A stretch of DNA of 64,000 nucleotides, from assembly GCA_025350465.1 (NCBI GenBank), contig JANXXU010000052.1:124001-188000 (forward strand), written 5' to 3'. The notes under the pieces are model-generated. The model was not told where the DNA came from and made no database searches. It worked only from the letters and a program-made list of their open reading frames with translations. Positions 29,777-38,802 of the stretch are shown piece by piece. This DNA comes from Alphaproteobacteria bacterium. Its GTDB lineage: Bacteria > Pseudomonadota > Alphaproteobacteria > Micropepsales > Micropepsaceae. A program made the translations under genes and the position numbers. Position 1 is the first letter of the stretch, and the number at the start of each line of letters is the position of its first letter.

Positions 29777-30292
29777 GTGATGCCGATGGGGAGCAAAGGG
29801 GGTATCATGCGGTCGCAGGCCTCTCATGAATTTCTGGATTCGATCATGGTGAAATTGCCGCCGCCGGTTTGGACGCTGATCTATCTCATCGTCGCCGGCA
29901 CCGTCAGCGCATACTATCCGTGGAGGGAAATCGTCGACCTCAGAGGCATTGCGCTCGGCGTCTTGCTGCTCGCGATTGGATTTGCCAGCGCCTTTTGGGC
30001 AGCAGGCCTATTCCGGCGCGAAGGGACGGAGATCAACCCGACGTCTGAGGCAAACAAGAAACTCGTCGTCTCAGGACCGTTCCGCTATACGCGCAATCCG
30101 ATGTATTTGGGCCTGGTGCTGGCGAGCGCGGGGGTTGCGTTTTTGGCGGGGTCGCTGCCGATGTTCGTGGTGCCGGTGCTGGTTTTCGCGACAGCGAATT
30201 GGGTGCACATCCCATTCGAAGAAGCCAAGATGCGCCGTCAGTTCGGCGCAGCCTTCGACGACTATACGCGGCGAACGCGGCGCTGGCTCTAG
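29777..30292 (+). CDS. PEMT/ICMT-type membrane methyltransferase
   Basis: 171 residues from the first of several in-frame ATGs (29777, 29780, 29786, 29807); the true start may be 29807. Four or more membrane segments, then the family core GPFRYTRNPMYLGLVL (SAM-binding) and EEAKMRRQFGAAFDDYTRRTRRWL, typical of isoprenylcysteine carboxyl methyltransferase-like / phospholipid methyltransferase-like proteins. Substrate unknown. Overlaps the convergent small gene by four bases. Confidence 0.85.
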   Translation: MMPMGSKGGIMRSQASHEFLDSIMVKLPPPVWTLIYLIVAGTVSAYYPWREIVDLRGIALGVLLLAIGFASAFWAAGLFRREGTEINPTSEANKKLVVSGPFRYTRNPMYLGLVLASAGVAFLAGSLPMFVVPVLVFATANWVHIPFEEAKMRRQFGAAFDDYTRRTRRWL

Positions 30293-30558
30293 CGCGCGAA
30301 GACACGTGAAGGGTTGGCGATTTCCTCAAGCTCGCAGATCACGCGCTTCAGGTTCTTGACGTGCGCGCGGTCGCCGTCTTTCTTGGCCTGGGCACGCCAG
30401 CGCCACAGAATGAGAAAGCGATCGGCGTCTTTCACGTTCGTCAGGCCGAGCACGTCGCGCGGATTGTTGAAGACCTGGCGCGGGTCGATCTTGGCTCTCG
30501 CGATGTCGGTCTCTTTCATGGGCTTGGTCTCTTGCGTCGGTTCTCGGTTGGCGTCCAT
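30289..30558 (-). CDS. Small hypothetical protein
   Basis: 89 residues, ATG at 30558 (alternative ATG at 30519). Charged, mostly helical, no cysteines or membrane segment. Contains PRQVFNNPRDVLGLTNVKDADRF. I recognise no family; conserved-looking small proteins of this type occur in alphaproteobacteria. Its end overlaps the methyltransferase stop. Moderate confidence that it is real, based on normal amino-acid composition. Confidence 0.5.
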   Translation of the reverse strand: MDANREPTQETKPMKETDIARAKIDPRQVFNNPRDVLGLTNVKDADRFLILWRWRAQAKKDGDRAHVKNLKRVICELEEIANPSRVFAR

Positions 30559-30642
30559 TAAAAACGAAATCCATTGCTGAATGGTTCCTGCAGTGCGGAT
30601 TTGTCGCGCGAAATTGCATTACGCTGCGGTTGCGAATGCGAT

Positions 30643-33318
30643 TCAAAGGTCGAGCGTGACCTCGACGACGCCCGGAAACGGGCCGTGCGCGGTGCGCCGG
30701 AAGCCCAATTCTTCGCACATTCTTAGCATCCGGCCGTTCTCGGCTAGAACGTCGCCGAAGATCTGCTTCGCCTTCACTGCGCGCGCATAGGCGATGATCT
30801 CGTGCATGAGCGCGAAGCCGAGGCCGTGGCCCTTGAGGTCGGTGCGGACGACGACGGCGAATTCGCCACGCTGGTGATCGGGATCGAGCGATAGACGCAC
30901 GACGCCGCCGATCGCGCCGTTCGGCTCCTCGATGACCAGCGCCATCTCGCGATCATAGTCGATTTGCGTCAAGCGCTTTGCCAGCATGTCGGGCAAGCGC
31001 TTCAAACTGGAGAAGAAGCGCATGCGGATGTCTTCCGGCGCGCTGGCAGCGACCGTCGCCTGCAACGCGTCCGCATCCTCGGGCCGAATCGGCCGCAAGC
31101 AATAGGTCGTGCCGGCGCGATCGGCGACCGTGCGGATCAGATCGGTCGGATAGGGCTTGATCGCAAAGCGCTCCGTACCGGGATGCGCGGCCGGCGCTAC
31201 TCTGATGCGCGCATCGAGCGCCAAGACGCCACGCTCGTCGGCCCACAGCGGGTTGATGTCGAGTTCCTTCACCTGCGGCAGTTCGACGGCGATGTCTTGC
31301 AAGGAGAGAAGCACGCCGACGATCGCCTCGATGTCGGCGGCCGGCCGGTCGCGATAACCGGCGAGCAAACGCGAAACGCGCGTACGGGCAATGAGGTCGC
31401 GGGCCAATGCAACGTTGAGTGGCGGAAGCGCCAGGGCGCGGTCGGCTATGATCTCCACCGCCGTGCCGCCTTGGCCGAAGAGCACGACGGGGCCGAAGAG
31501 CTCGTCTTCCGAAATGCCGACGATCAGTTCGTGCGCGCCCGGCCGTGTCGCCATGGGCTGAACGAGAAATCCATCGATATGCGCTGCGGGCACCTTTGCC
31601 GCGATCTTTCGCAGCATCTCTTCGGCGGCACGCGCGACGGCCGGTGCGTCCTGCAAGTGGAGCGTCACGCCGCCGACGTCGGATTTGTGTACGATTTCGC
31701 CCGACATAATTTTCAGCGCGACGGGAAAGCCGATCGCCGCAGCCGCTCGCGCCGCTTCTTCGGGCGTTGTGGCGACGCGCAAATCCGGCGTTGGGATGCC
31801 GTAGGCGTTCAAGACCTCGTGCGCCTCGCGCGGGTTCAGCCACGGACGCTCCTCGGCGATGGCTTTGTCGATGATCCGCCGCGCGGCACTGCTGTCGTGA
31901 GTCTCGCAGGTGCGGGCCGGTGGCGATTCCATCAGCATCGATTGAGCGCGATCGTAGGTCGCCAAGCGCAAGGCTGCGCCTACCGCTTGTTCAGGCGTTG
32001 GAAAATGGGGCAGGCCGGCATCATCGAATTTGCGGCGCGCCGCGGCAACGGCGTCTTCGCCGAGCCAGGATGCGAAGATGGGCGTGTGGCGGGATTGGTC
32101 CCGATCCGCCGTCGCAACGTCGATCACGGCTTGGGCGGCAGCCGCCGAATCTGCCACTGCGACGGGGCAGTTGATGGCGATGATGGCATCGACGTTGGGG
32201 TCGCCGCGCAACGCTTCCAAGCTCCGGCGATAGCGCTCGGCGCCCGCGTCGCCGATGATGTCGACCGGATTGCCGCCGCTCCAGCTTTTCGGCAGCGCGC
32301 CCGATAGTCTCTCGATCGTTTCCGGCGCGAGCGTCGCAAGCCGGCCGCCATGTTCGATCAGATAGTCGGTTGCGAGCACGCCGGCGCCGCCCCCGTTGGT
32401 CACGATGGCCAGCCGGTCGCCCGCGACGCGGACGTTGTGCGAAACGGTTTCGAGTGCGTCGAACAGTTCTTCCGTGGTCAATACGCGCAGCATGCCGGCG
32501 CGCCGAAATGCAGCGTCGTAGACGACGTCGGAGCCGGCGAGAGCTCCGGTGTGCGAGTGGGCGGCCCGCGCGCCCTCGCTGTTGCGGCCCGACTTGATCA
32601 CGATTACCGGCTTGATGCGCGAGCAGCGGCGGGCGGCAGACATGAACTTGCGCGCGTGGGTGACGTTCTCGACATAGAGAAAGACGGCGTGGGTGTCGGG
32701 ATCTGCCGCCATGTGGTCGAGGAAGTCGCCGAAATCGGCGTCGGCCATGCCGCCGAGCGACACGAGGTGCGAGAACCCGATCCGCCGGGCGGCGGCCCAA
32801 TCGACGATCGCCGTCAGCATTGCGCCCGATTGCGTGATGAACGCGATCCTGCCTGCGAGCGGCATGCGGTGGGAAAAACTCGCGTCGATGCCGGTCGCGG
32901 GCGAAAGGACGCCAAGGCAGTTCGGCCCGACAATGCGCAAGGTGTAAGGACGCGCGGCCTCGAGCATTTGCGTCTGCAACGCGAGGCCGTCAGCGCCGGT
33001 CTCGGCAAATCCGGCCGAAAGGACGACGACGGCCTTTGTTCCTTTGGCGCCCAGTTCGGCAATCAGCCCCGGCACGGTCGACGCGGGCGTCGCGATGACG
33101 GCGAGTTCGGGCGCCGACGGCAGGTCGGCCACGCTCGCCTTGACGGCGGTGCCATAGAGTTCCTTGGCGTGCGGGTTCACGAGCCAGATCGGTTCCTTGA
33201 AACCACCGCTCAGCAGATTGCGCGCCACGACGCCGCCGACCGACTTTTCGTCGCGGCTCGCTCCGATCAGCGCGATCGAGTGCGGCGTGAAGAAACTCTG
33301 GAGATTACGAACCGACAT
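30643..33318 (-). CDS. ADP-forming acyl-CoA synthetase fused to GNAT acetyltransferase (Pat-like)
   Basis: 891 residues from ATG 33318; the frame extends further upstream but the conserved start MSVRNLQSFFTPHSIALIGA fixes this ATG. Order: CoA-binding Rossmann domain (about 1-135), succinyl-CoA-ligase-like domain (about 150-290, with the SHTGALAGSDVVYDA motif), ATP-grasp subdomain (about 480-690), and a C-terminal GNAT domain (about 720-885, with LRPIRPEDADALQA and GLGFALMHEIIAYAR). This layout matches protein lysine acetyltransferase Pat/PatZ, which acetylates acetyl-CoA synthetase and others. The synthetase half may be catalytically inactive. Confidence 0.9.
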   Translation of the reverse strand: MSVRNLQSFFTPHSIALIGASRDEKSVGGVVARNLLSGGFKEPIWLVNPHAKELYGTAVKASVADLPSAPELAVIATPASTVPGLIAELGAKGTKAVVVLSAGFAETGADGLALQTQMLEAARPYTLRIVGPNCLGVLSPATGIDASFSHRMPLAGRIAFITQSGAMLTAIVDWAAARRIGFSHLVSLGGMADADFGDFLDHMAADPDTHAVFLYVENVTHARKFMSAARRCSRIKPVIVIKSGRNSEGARAAHSHTGALAGSDVVYDAAFRRAGMLRVLTTEELFDALETVSHNVRVAGDRLAIVTNGGGAGVLATDYLIEHGGRLATLAPETIERLSGALPKSWSGGNPVDIIGDAGAERYRRSLEALRGDPNVDAIIAINCPVAVADSAAAAQAVIDVATADRDQSRHTPIFASWLGEDAVAAARRKFDDAGLPHFPTPEQAVGAALRLATYDRAQSMLMESPPARTCETHDSSAARRIIDKAIAEERPWLNPREAHEVLNAYGIPTPDLRVATTPEEAARAAAAIGFPVALKIMSGEIVHKSDVGGVTLHLQDAPAVARAAEEMLRKIAAKVPAAHIDGFLVQPMATRPGAHELIVGISEDELFGPVVLFGQGGTAVEIIADRALALPPLNVALARDLIARTRVSRLLAGYRDRPAADIEAIVGVLLSLQDIAVELPQVKELDINPLWADERGVLALDARIRVAPAAHPGTERFAIKPYPTDLIRTVADRAGTTYCLRPIRPEDADALQATVAASAPEDIRMRFFSSLKRLPDMLAKRLTQIDYDREMALVIEEPNGAIGGVVRLSLDPDHQRGEFAVVVRTDLKGHGLGFALMHEIIAYARAVKAKQIFGDVLAENGRMLRMCEELGFRRTAHGPFPGVVEVTLDL

Positions 33319-33456
33319 GAAGGCGCCCCCGGGGTGGCCGCACGGTATAGGACGCTTAAAGCACTGCAGATTGAGCTGGATCAAGGACGTTGGCGTCCGA
33401 TCGGCGACATTGCGCGTTAAGTCTTGGCGGCCCGCGCGTCGAGTGGGAGAGGACAA

Positions 33457-34017
33457 ATGATGAATTTCTTGATGGTCTACGGTACGACCGAGGGCCAAAC
33501 CCGAAAGATCGCCCAATTCGTTTCCGAGCGGATCCGGGTGCGCAACCATGGCGTGACGCTCATCGACGCGACCGATCCGAGGATCGGCGATGTGAAGTTG
33601 AGGGATTACGACGGCGCGATTGTCGCGGCGTCGCTTCACGTCGGCCGCTTTCAATCGGCGATCGAAGACTTTGTCCGATCGCGGCACGACACGTTGAACG
33701 GCATGCGAACCGTTTTCTTGCCGGTGTCCCTTTCGGCCGCCAGTGAGGACGCCGACGACATCAAGGGGTTGGAGGAGTGCATCCGCCGCTTCACCACCGA
33801 CACGGCGTGGAAGCCCGGCGAGATTCACAATGCGGCCGGCGCGTTCCGCTATACGCAATACGATTTCTTCAAACGCTGGGGCATGAAGCTGATCGCGCAC
33901 CAGAAGGGCGTTTCGACGGACGCCAGCCACGATCTCGAATTGACGGACTGGATGGCGCTGACGCGCATCGCGGACGCTTTCGTGGCGACGGTCGAGAAGG
34001 CAAGAGCGCACGCGTAA
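33457..34017 (+). CDS. HemG-like flavodoxin-domain protein
   Basis: 186 residues from the first of two adjacent ATGs (33457, 33460), with GAGAGGAC upstream. Flavodoxin-fold: FMN phosphate-binding loop GTTEGQTRKIA at residues 9-19, and the ASLHVGRFQSAIEDF stretch typical of menaquinone-dependent protoporphyrinogen IX dehydrogenase HemG. Most alphaproteobacteria use other protoporphyrinogen oxidases, so the exact role is uncertain. Divergent from the Pat-like gene. Confidence 0.72.
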   Translation: MMNFLMVYGTTEGQTRKIAQFVSERIRVRNHGVTLIDATDPRIGDVKLRDYDGAIVAASLHVGRFQSAIEDFVRSRHDTLNGMRTVFLPVSLSAASEDADDIKGLEECIRRFTTDTAWKPGEIHNAAGAFRYTQYDFFKRWGMKLIAHQKGVSTDASHDLELTDWMALTRIADAFVATVEKARAHA

Positions 34018-34044
34018 GTCCAAATTCGCGAGCCTGATCCAGGT

Positions 34045-34668
34045 CTAGTGCTTCTGATCGGGGCCGCGCGCCGCGACGCGGGCGATAAATTCGTCACGCG
34101 AGTTGACTTGCGGAAACGGTTCGGCGGGAACGGGAACGCCGAGAAATTTGCACAGCGGCTCCCAACCCTGACCGGCCTCGTAAACCAGCAAGCGCTCCTT
34201 CGGAATCGAGCGCACGACCTCTTCCGTATGGCGTTTGAAATAAGCGACCATGAAATCGCGGTCGTGAATTTTGTCGCCGAAATCGCTCAACACCATCGCG
34301 AAGAACGGCTGCATCGGCGGCGGCGCGTTCACGGCGGGCGAGCGAGCCGAGAAAATCGTGGCCTGCGTCGAGTCGAACCAGACATTCGGGTCGCGCACCG
34401 AGTGTACGATCTTCGCCGACGGGTAATAGGCGGCAAGCTCGCGCCAGAATTTGCAGCCCGGGTAGTCGACCATCGCGGCGAAGCCGTCGAAGATCGCATC
34501 CCAATCGGGTTTGCCTTTGCCGGCGTTGACCCAAAGCGGCACGGAGTCGGGCCGCTGGAAGACTTCGATCATGTGATGACAGGGTCCAAAGCCCAGACGC
34601 TCGAGCGCGCCCTTGAGCGACAGCGTGCCCGTGCGTCCTAACCCCGATCCGACGATCTTGAGCGCCAT
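34045..34668 (-). CDS. Sulfotransferase-family protein
   Basis: 207 residues. PAPS-binding 5' loop GSGLGRTGTLSLKGALERLG at residues 7-26 and 3' motif KIVHSVRDPNVWFDS. The GRTGTxSLxxALExLG form is the common bacterial sulfotransferase group found in alphaproteobacteria and actinobacteria. Sulfuryl acceptor unknown. Divergent from a small membrane-protein gene. Confidence 0.85.
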   Translation of the reverse strand: MALKIVGSGLGRTGTLSLKGALERLGFGPCHHMIEVFQRPDSVPLWVNAGKGKPDWDAIFDGFAAMVDYPGCKFWRELAAYYPSAKIVHSVRDPNVWFDSTQATIFSARSPAVNAPPPMQPFFAMVLSDFGDKIHDRDFMVAYFKRHTEEVVRSIPKERLLVYEAGQGWEPLCKFLGVPVPAEPFPQVNSRDEFIARVAARGPDQKH

Positions 34669-34796
34669 GCGTTTGCGTCCCCCTGCGGCGTGATTTGCGA
34701 GACGTTATCGCACGCTTTGTGAGAAATTCACCGATCAATGCTGACGCGACGCGAACGGATGCTCTAAACTGCGTCGTCCAACAAGCGGAAACGTCC

Positions 34797-35141
34797 ATGC
34801 CAATCCATATCCATATGATCGCCCACGCCGTCGGCATCGCGACGGTTTTGTTGATCGTGGCCTATTTCATTCTCGTTGCCGCGCAAAGGTCGATCGGCTT
34901 CGTCAGCGGGCTCGGCACGCTGCTGGCGATTTGGCTCATCGTCATTGCGGGCGTCGTCGTTGCGGGCGCCGTCACGGCGCCGATGTTCGGCGGCAAGCCG
35001 TTCGGTCTCGATATGCCCGGGCCGCATGAACGCTGGATGCATCCTGATGGCCAAGAGTTGCCGGCGCCGCCGCCGAGTGCGCCCACGCAGCCCGAACCAG
35101 CCCCTGCGCCGGCGCCTGCACCTGCACCGTCGGGCGGATAA
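34797..35141 (+). CDS. Small two-TM membrane protein with Pro-rich tail
   Basis: 114 residues from ATG 34797. Two hydrophobic segments (about residues 7-29 and 39-60) and a Pro/Ala-rich C-terminus (PAPAPAPAPAPSGG). No recognised domain. Upstream of the PEBP gene by 5 bases, hence likely cotranscribed. May be a membrane partner or simply an orphan. Confidence 0.6.
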   Translation: MPIHIHMIAHAVGIATVLLIVAYFILVAAQRSIGFVSGLGTLLAIWLIVIAGVVVAGAVTAPMFGGKPFGLDMPGPHERWMHPDGQELPAPPPSAPTQPEPAPAPAPAPAPSGG

Positions 35142-35145
35142 GCGA

Positions 35146-35679
35146 ATGTCCACGAAGATCGCGGCATCGTTTCTTCTCCTTGGTCTCTCCGGTCTCCTCA
35201 GCCCGGCGTTCGCCGCCATGACGCTGACGAGCGCGGACATCACGGACGGCGCCGCGATCGCCGCTGCGCACATCTATCCGCGCTGCGGCGGGCAGAACGT
35301 GTCGCCGCAGCTGAGCTGGAGCGGCACGCCTGCAGGCACGAAGAGCCTGGCGCTGACCATGATCGATCTCGACGTGAAGCCGACGCAATGGTCGCATTGG
35401 ATCGTGGTCGATCTGCCGCCGGAGGCAACGACGCTAACGCGGGCCGTGAGCACGTTGCCGGGCCAGGCCAAATCCGTCGTGAGCAATTTCGGCGATGCGG
35501 GTTACGCCGGACCTTGTCCGCCCAAGGGAACGGGCGTGCATCATTATCAGTTCACGATCTGGGCGTTGCCGAGCGCGACCGCTTCGATCGGCGCCGACGA
35601 AAAGGCGACAGAGGTGAGCGCCGCGCTCTCCAAGATCGCGCTCGACAAGGCGACGCTGACGGGCACCGTCACGCGCTAA
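35146..35679 (+). CDS. YbhB/YbcL-family (PEBP-like) secreted protein
   Basis: 177 residues with a signal peptide (about 1-23, ending AFAAM). PEBP-fold motifs: CGGQNVSPQLSWSGTP, the DLDVKPTQWSHWIVV ligand-site region, and GPCPPKGTGVHHYQFTIWAL. Family members resemble phosphatidylethanolamine-binding/Raf-kinase-inhibitor proteins; bacterial functions are unclear. Pair with the small membrane-protein gene. Confidence 0.9.
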   Translation: MSTKIAASFLLLGLSGLLSPAFAAMTLTSADITDGAAIAAAHIYPRCGGQNVSPQLSWSGTPAGTKSLALTMIDLDVKPTQWSHWIVVDLPPEATTLTRAVSTLPGQAKSVVSNFGDAGYAGPCPPKGTGVHHYQFTIWALPSATASIGADEKATEVSAALSKIALDKATLTGTVTR

Positions 35680-35706
35680 CGGCTCTTCCCGGAGGCGTCC
35701 TTCGCT

Positions 35707-35738
35707 TTGTTACCGCCCCACGGCGGGGGCGGTAACAA
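35707..35738. terminator. Perfect 13-bp hairpin between convergent genes
   Basis: TTGTTACCGCCCC (35707-35719) and GGGGCGGTAACAA (35726-35738) are exact inverted repeats with a 6-base loop. It lies between the ends of the PEBP gene and the convergent secreted-protein gene. A shared terminator is likely, though the 3' flank (GTGAG) has no T-tract. Confidence 0.65.
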
Positions 35739-35775
35739 GTGAGATGCGAACGCGCCCGCCAGCTGCAGCGCGGTC

Positions 35776-36591
35776 TCAATCCGCCGGGTGGCAGGTGAGG
35801 GCGGGGCCGAGGGCGGTCGTCGTCGCGTGCCCGGCGGCGAGGATCGTCTGGGCCTCGTATTCGATGACGGAGGGCGATTCATTCCAGCGCTGTGCGTCGA
35901 GTTCTTTTAGCGCTGCGGCGATACAGGCGGGCGTCGGAGTCTTGTCGGCGTCGCAGCGCCCCTTGGCCATTTCGGTCTTGGCTTTGAGATAGCCAGCGGC
36001 GCAATCGGGCGCCGGTGACGCGGCGACGTGGGTCGCGGCGGCGATCTTCGCCCAGCACGCGGGGCCATCCTTCATAACGGAGCAAGCGCCGGCGACGCTT
36101 CTTTGATAACGCATCGTCAGCGTCGCGCCGTCCAACGCCAGCGAATGAAAACCGCCGAGCGCGGAATCCTCGAACAGTTTCTTGGCGGTGCTGTCGAAGA
36201 CGGCAAAGCCGAGCGCGCCGTTGACGCCGTCTTCCGCGTCGAAGAAAACGTCGTCGCCCTTGACGCCTTTGAGGTAACCGCCCCAGTCGTCCGCTTTGAC
36301 GATTTTCTCGCCGGCGACGTTCTTCCGCTGGCAGACGGGTTTGTGCGTTGCGTCGCCGGGCACAATCGAGAGCTGAGCGGCGCCGACTTCGCCCTCGTCG
36401 ACTTCCTTGACCATGAAGTGCGCATAGTAGCTGCAGGTCAATTTCGTCTGAGCTGCGCCCTTGGCGGCGGGCAAGGTCATCGTCTTCGTATCGGTGGGCG
36501 CGTCGAACACCGTGCTCGGCGCCGTCGCAGCGGACGCCGGCGGCGCGAGCAATGCGCTCAGCACGACAAAACCAAAGCCCGTCAATCTCAT
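35776..36591 (-). CDS. Secreted protein of unknown function
   Basis: 271 residues with a signal peptide (about 1-21, LLAPPASAA). Six cysteines in the mature part (near residues 53, 87, 170, 179, 197, 214 and 223 region), suggesting disulfides in the periplasm. No recognised family. Divergent from the 36728 hydrolase with 136 bases between. The acidic, Ala-rich composition looks like a genuine gene. Confidence 0.62.
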   Translation of the reverse strand: MRLTGFGFVVLSALLAPPASAATAPSTVFDAPTDTKTMTLPAAKGAAQTKLTCSYYAHFMVKEVDEGEVGAAQLSIVPGDATHKPVCQRKNVAGEKIVKADDWGGYLKGVKGDDVFFDAEDGVNGALGFAVFDSTAKKLFEDSALGGFHSLALDGATLTMRYQRSVAGACSVMKDGPACWAKIAAATHVAASPAPDCAAGYLKAKTEMAKGRCDADKTPTPACIAAALKELDAQRWNESPSVIEYEAQTILAAGHATTTALGPALTCHPAD

Positions 36592-36727
36592 GGTCGTCTC
36601 CCGTCAGGCCGCTGCCAAGCCTAGCCCGGCGCCGCCGCAGGCCGCAATCGCGCGCCTCTCGCGAGGCACGGGTTGACTTTGGTTTGCCCGGCGGCTGTCG
36701 TCTCTCCTTCGTAACGGGGGCGTCATC

Positions 36728-38035
36728 GTGAAGCTCGCATTTCTGAAGACAATCGCGCGCTGCATCGTGCTGGCGTCGGCCACGATGCTGATGGCGGGTG
36801 TCGGCCACGCCGCCGGTCTTGAGGGAAATTGGAAAGGCACATGGACCAAGGGCGGCGACGCGTTACCTGTCACGGTCACCTTCGCGAAATCGGCCGGCGG
36901 TTATTCCGGCTCGTTCGATTCCGACGCGCTGCAGGTCGTCGCCATTCCGTTCGCCGAGGTCGCCTACGCAAACGGCAAAGTTCATTTCCTGCTCAAGGGA
37001 GACCAGACGTCGAGTGCCTTCGACGGCAAAGTCGAAAGAGATGAAATCTCCGGCACGTTTGTCGAGAGCAGCGTCAACGGCACGTTTTCGCTGAGACGCG
37101 CGGCACAGCCGGCGCCGTCTGTGAGATCGCGCGACGTGACTTTCGCAAACGGCGACGCGACCCTTGCGGGCACGCTGCTGCTGCCGGCTGCTTCGGACAA
37201 ACATTTCGCCGTTCTATTCCTGCACGGCTCGGGGCCAGAAGCGCGCTGGGCCAACCGTTATCTCGCACAGAGATGCGCCGAGGCGGGCATCGCCGCGTTG
37301 ATCTACGACAAGCGCGGCGTCGGGCGGTCGACCGGCAATTGGCAGACGGCGGGTTTCGATGCGCTGGCGGGCGACGCCGTTGCGGGAATTCGCTTTCTGC
37401 AAGCGCAACCCGAAGCGACGGGCGCGCATATCGGGATTTATGGCCACAGTCAGGGCGCGACGTTTGCGCCGCTCGTCGCTTCGCGCGCGGGCAATCTCGA
37501 TTTCGTCATCGCGGCGTCGGCCGGCGGATTGCGGCCCGCCGATGTCGAGACCTATAGCGTGGAGAATTCGATCGGCGTTTCACGGCTTGCCCCGGCCGAG
37601 CAAGCCGATGCGCGCGCGTTTGTTCATGCGCTGATCGACGTCGCCTATCGCGGCAAGGACCGTGCGCTGCTTGCGGTGATGGCTGCAAAATACAAGGGCC
37701 GCGAGTGGTATTTCGATCCGCCGCCGCCGGACAATTCCTATTGGACGATATCGCGTCTGATCGCGGGCTTCGAGCCGGCGCGCGCTTGGCGCCAGGTTCA
37801 TGCGCGCGTCCTCTTGCTCTACGGGGGGCACGACGAGCGTGTGCCGCCGGTCGAAGGCGCGAATGCCATCCTCGCCGCACTCAAGGCGGGCGGCAACACG
37901 CACGTCACCTTGAAGAATTATCCGACCGCCGATCACGCGTTCTTCGTCGTCGATCCGCCCAACAAGACCGGCTGGCCGAGACACGAGCCCGACTATGCCG
38001 AGACGTTGACGCAGTGGATCCTGTCGGCGAAATAA
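36728..38035 (+). CDS. Secreted alpha/beta hydrolase with beta-rich N-terminal domain
   Basis: 435 residues. Signal peptide (about 1-29, VGHAAGL), a beta-rich domain (about 30-125, GNWKGTW and GSFDSDAL), then an alpha/beta hydrolase core: oxyanion FLHGSGPEAR, DKRGVGRSTGNWQ, nucleophile GHSQGATF and catalytic His in PTADHAFFVVD. This two-domain form matches bacterial secreted esterase/peptidase-like hydrolases with an uncharacterised N-terminal domain. Substrate unknown. Confidence 0.85.
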   Translation: MKLAFLKTIARCIVLASATMLMAGVGHAAGLEGNWKGTWTKGGDALPVTVTFAKSAGGYSGSFDSDALQVVAIPFAEVAYANGKVHFLLKGDQTSSAFDGKVERDEISGTFVESSVNGTFSLRRAAQPAPSVRSRDVTFANGDATLAGTLLLPAASDKHFAVLFLHGSGPEARWANRYLAQRCAEAGIAALIYDKRGVGRSTGNWQTAGFDALAGDAVAGIRFLQAQPEATGAHIGIYGHSQGATFAPLVASRAGNLDFVIAASAGGLRPADVETYSVENSIGVSRLAPAEQADARAFVHALIDVAYRGKDRALLAVMAAKYKGREWYFDPPPPDNSYWTISRLIAGFEPARAWRQVHARVLLLYGGHDERVPPVEGANAILAALKAGGNTHVTLKNYPTADHAFFVVDPPNKTGWPRHEPDYAETLTQWILSAK

Positions 38036-38077
38036 CCGCCTCGGTTGTTGCCGTTGACTTTGCGCTAGTCTCTCTCG

Positions 38078-38620
38078 ATGGACGATGCGGAGCATCAGAT
38101 TGCGGCGCTGCAGAGGCGGCTGTTGCGTGCGGCGCAAGAGGCGTGCCGGCGCGAAGGCGTCGGCCTCAAGAAGACCGCGGCGCGTGGACCCCACGCCAAC
38201 ACGATCGCGCTCGTCGCCATCGCGCGGTTGTTGAACGGGCTCGTCGCTGAGCGCGGCAAAGCATGCCCGGCGCGGTTGCGCGTGGCGGCAGACGCGGCAA
38301 GCGCCGTCGCGCAGTATCAGGCGCTGAAGGCGGGCGGCGCGCACGCAGCCGACCTCGCGCGGGCGGCGGTCGACATGGGCGCCGCCGAGCAGGCGCTGGC
38401 GTCGCGTGCCAGCCGAACGAAGGGGGCGGCGGCGAGCGCGGCGCGCAAGGCTGCAGTGAAGGCGCGAGCGCTCGCGATCGCGCGCGAACAAACGGGGCGG
38501 CGCATCGTCTCGTCTCTCGCGGCTAAGATCGCACGCAAGCTTCGCACCGAAGGCGTCAAGCGCAGCGACGCGGTCGTCGCCCGCTGGCTGCGCGAGTGGA
38601 TGAAATCGGGCGAGCTCTGA
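38078..38620 (+). CDS. Ala/Arg-rich hypothetical protein at the edge of an accessory module
   Basis: 180 residues, ATG at 38078. Very Ala/Arg-rich with long helices (AAASAARKAAVKARALAIAR), ending in a basic KLRTEGVKRSDAVVARWLREW stretch that might bind nucleic acid. No recognised domain. It precedes the HTH/RepA module but is not clearly part of it. Could be a real DNA-associated protein; composition bias reduces confidence. Confidence 0.45.
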   Translation: MDDAEHQIAALQRRLLRAAQEACRREGVGLKKTAARGPHANTIALVAIARLLNGLVAERGKACPARLRVAADAASAVAQYQALKAGGAHAADLARAAVDMGAAEQALASRASRTKGAAASAARKAAVKARALAIAREQTGRRIVSSLAAKIARKLRTEGVKRSDAVVARWLREWMKSGEL

Positions 38621-38802
38621 GATTCTTTGACTCTGACTAGCGAGCGTCGCGCCTTCGCGGCCGCGCTGCTTGTGCCGGACGCCGGATTCCGCGATGTCTG
38701 TCTTTGACTGCGGCACCCGTGCAGCGCTCGGTTTACGAGCGAGAAGTGGCTCTTCAGCAGCCAGACCGGTCGCGGCCATCCCAACATTTTCTGGAGGTCG
38801 CA

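Noticed and set aside
30964-32307. A 447-codon plus-strand frame opposite the Pat-like gene.
   Set aside because: Composition is Arg/Asp/Gly-rich without hydrophobic core and it is a mirror of a well-supported gene.
33319-34023. N-terminal extension of the acyl-CoA synthetase frame by 235 codons.
   Set aside because: It overlaps the HemG-like gene on the other strand, and the conserved protein start is at 33318.
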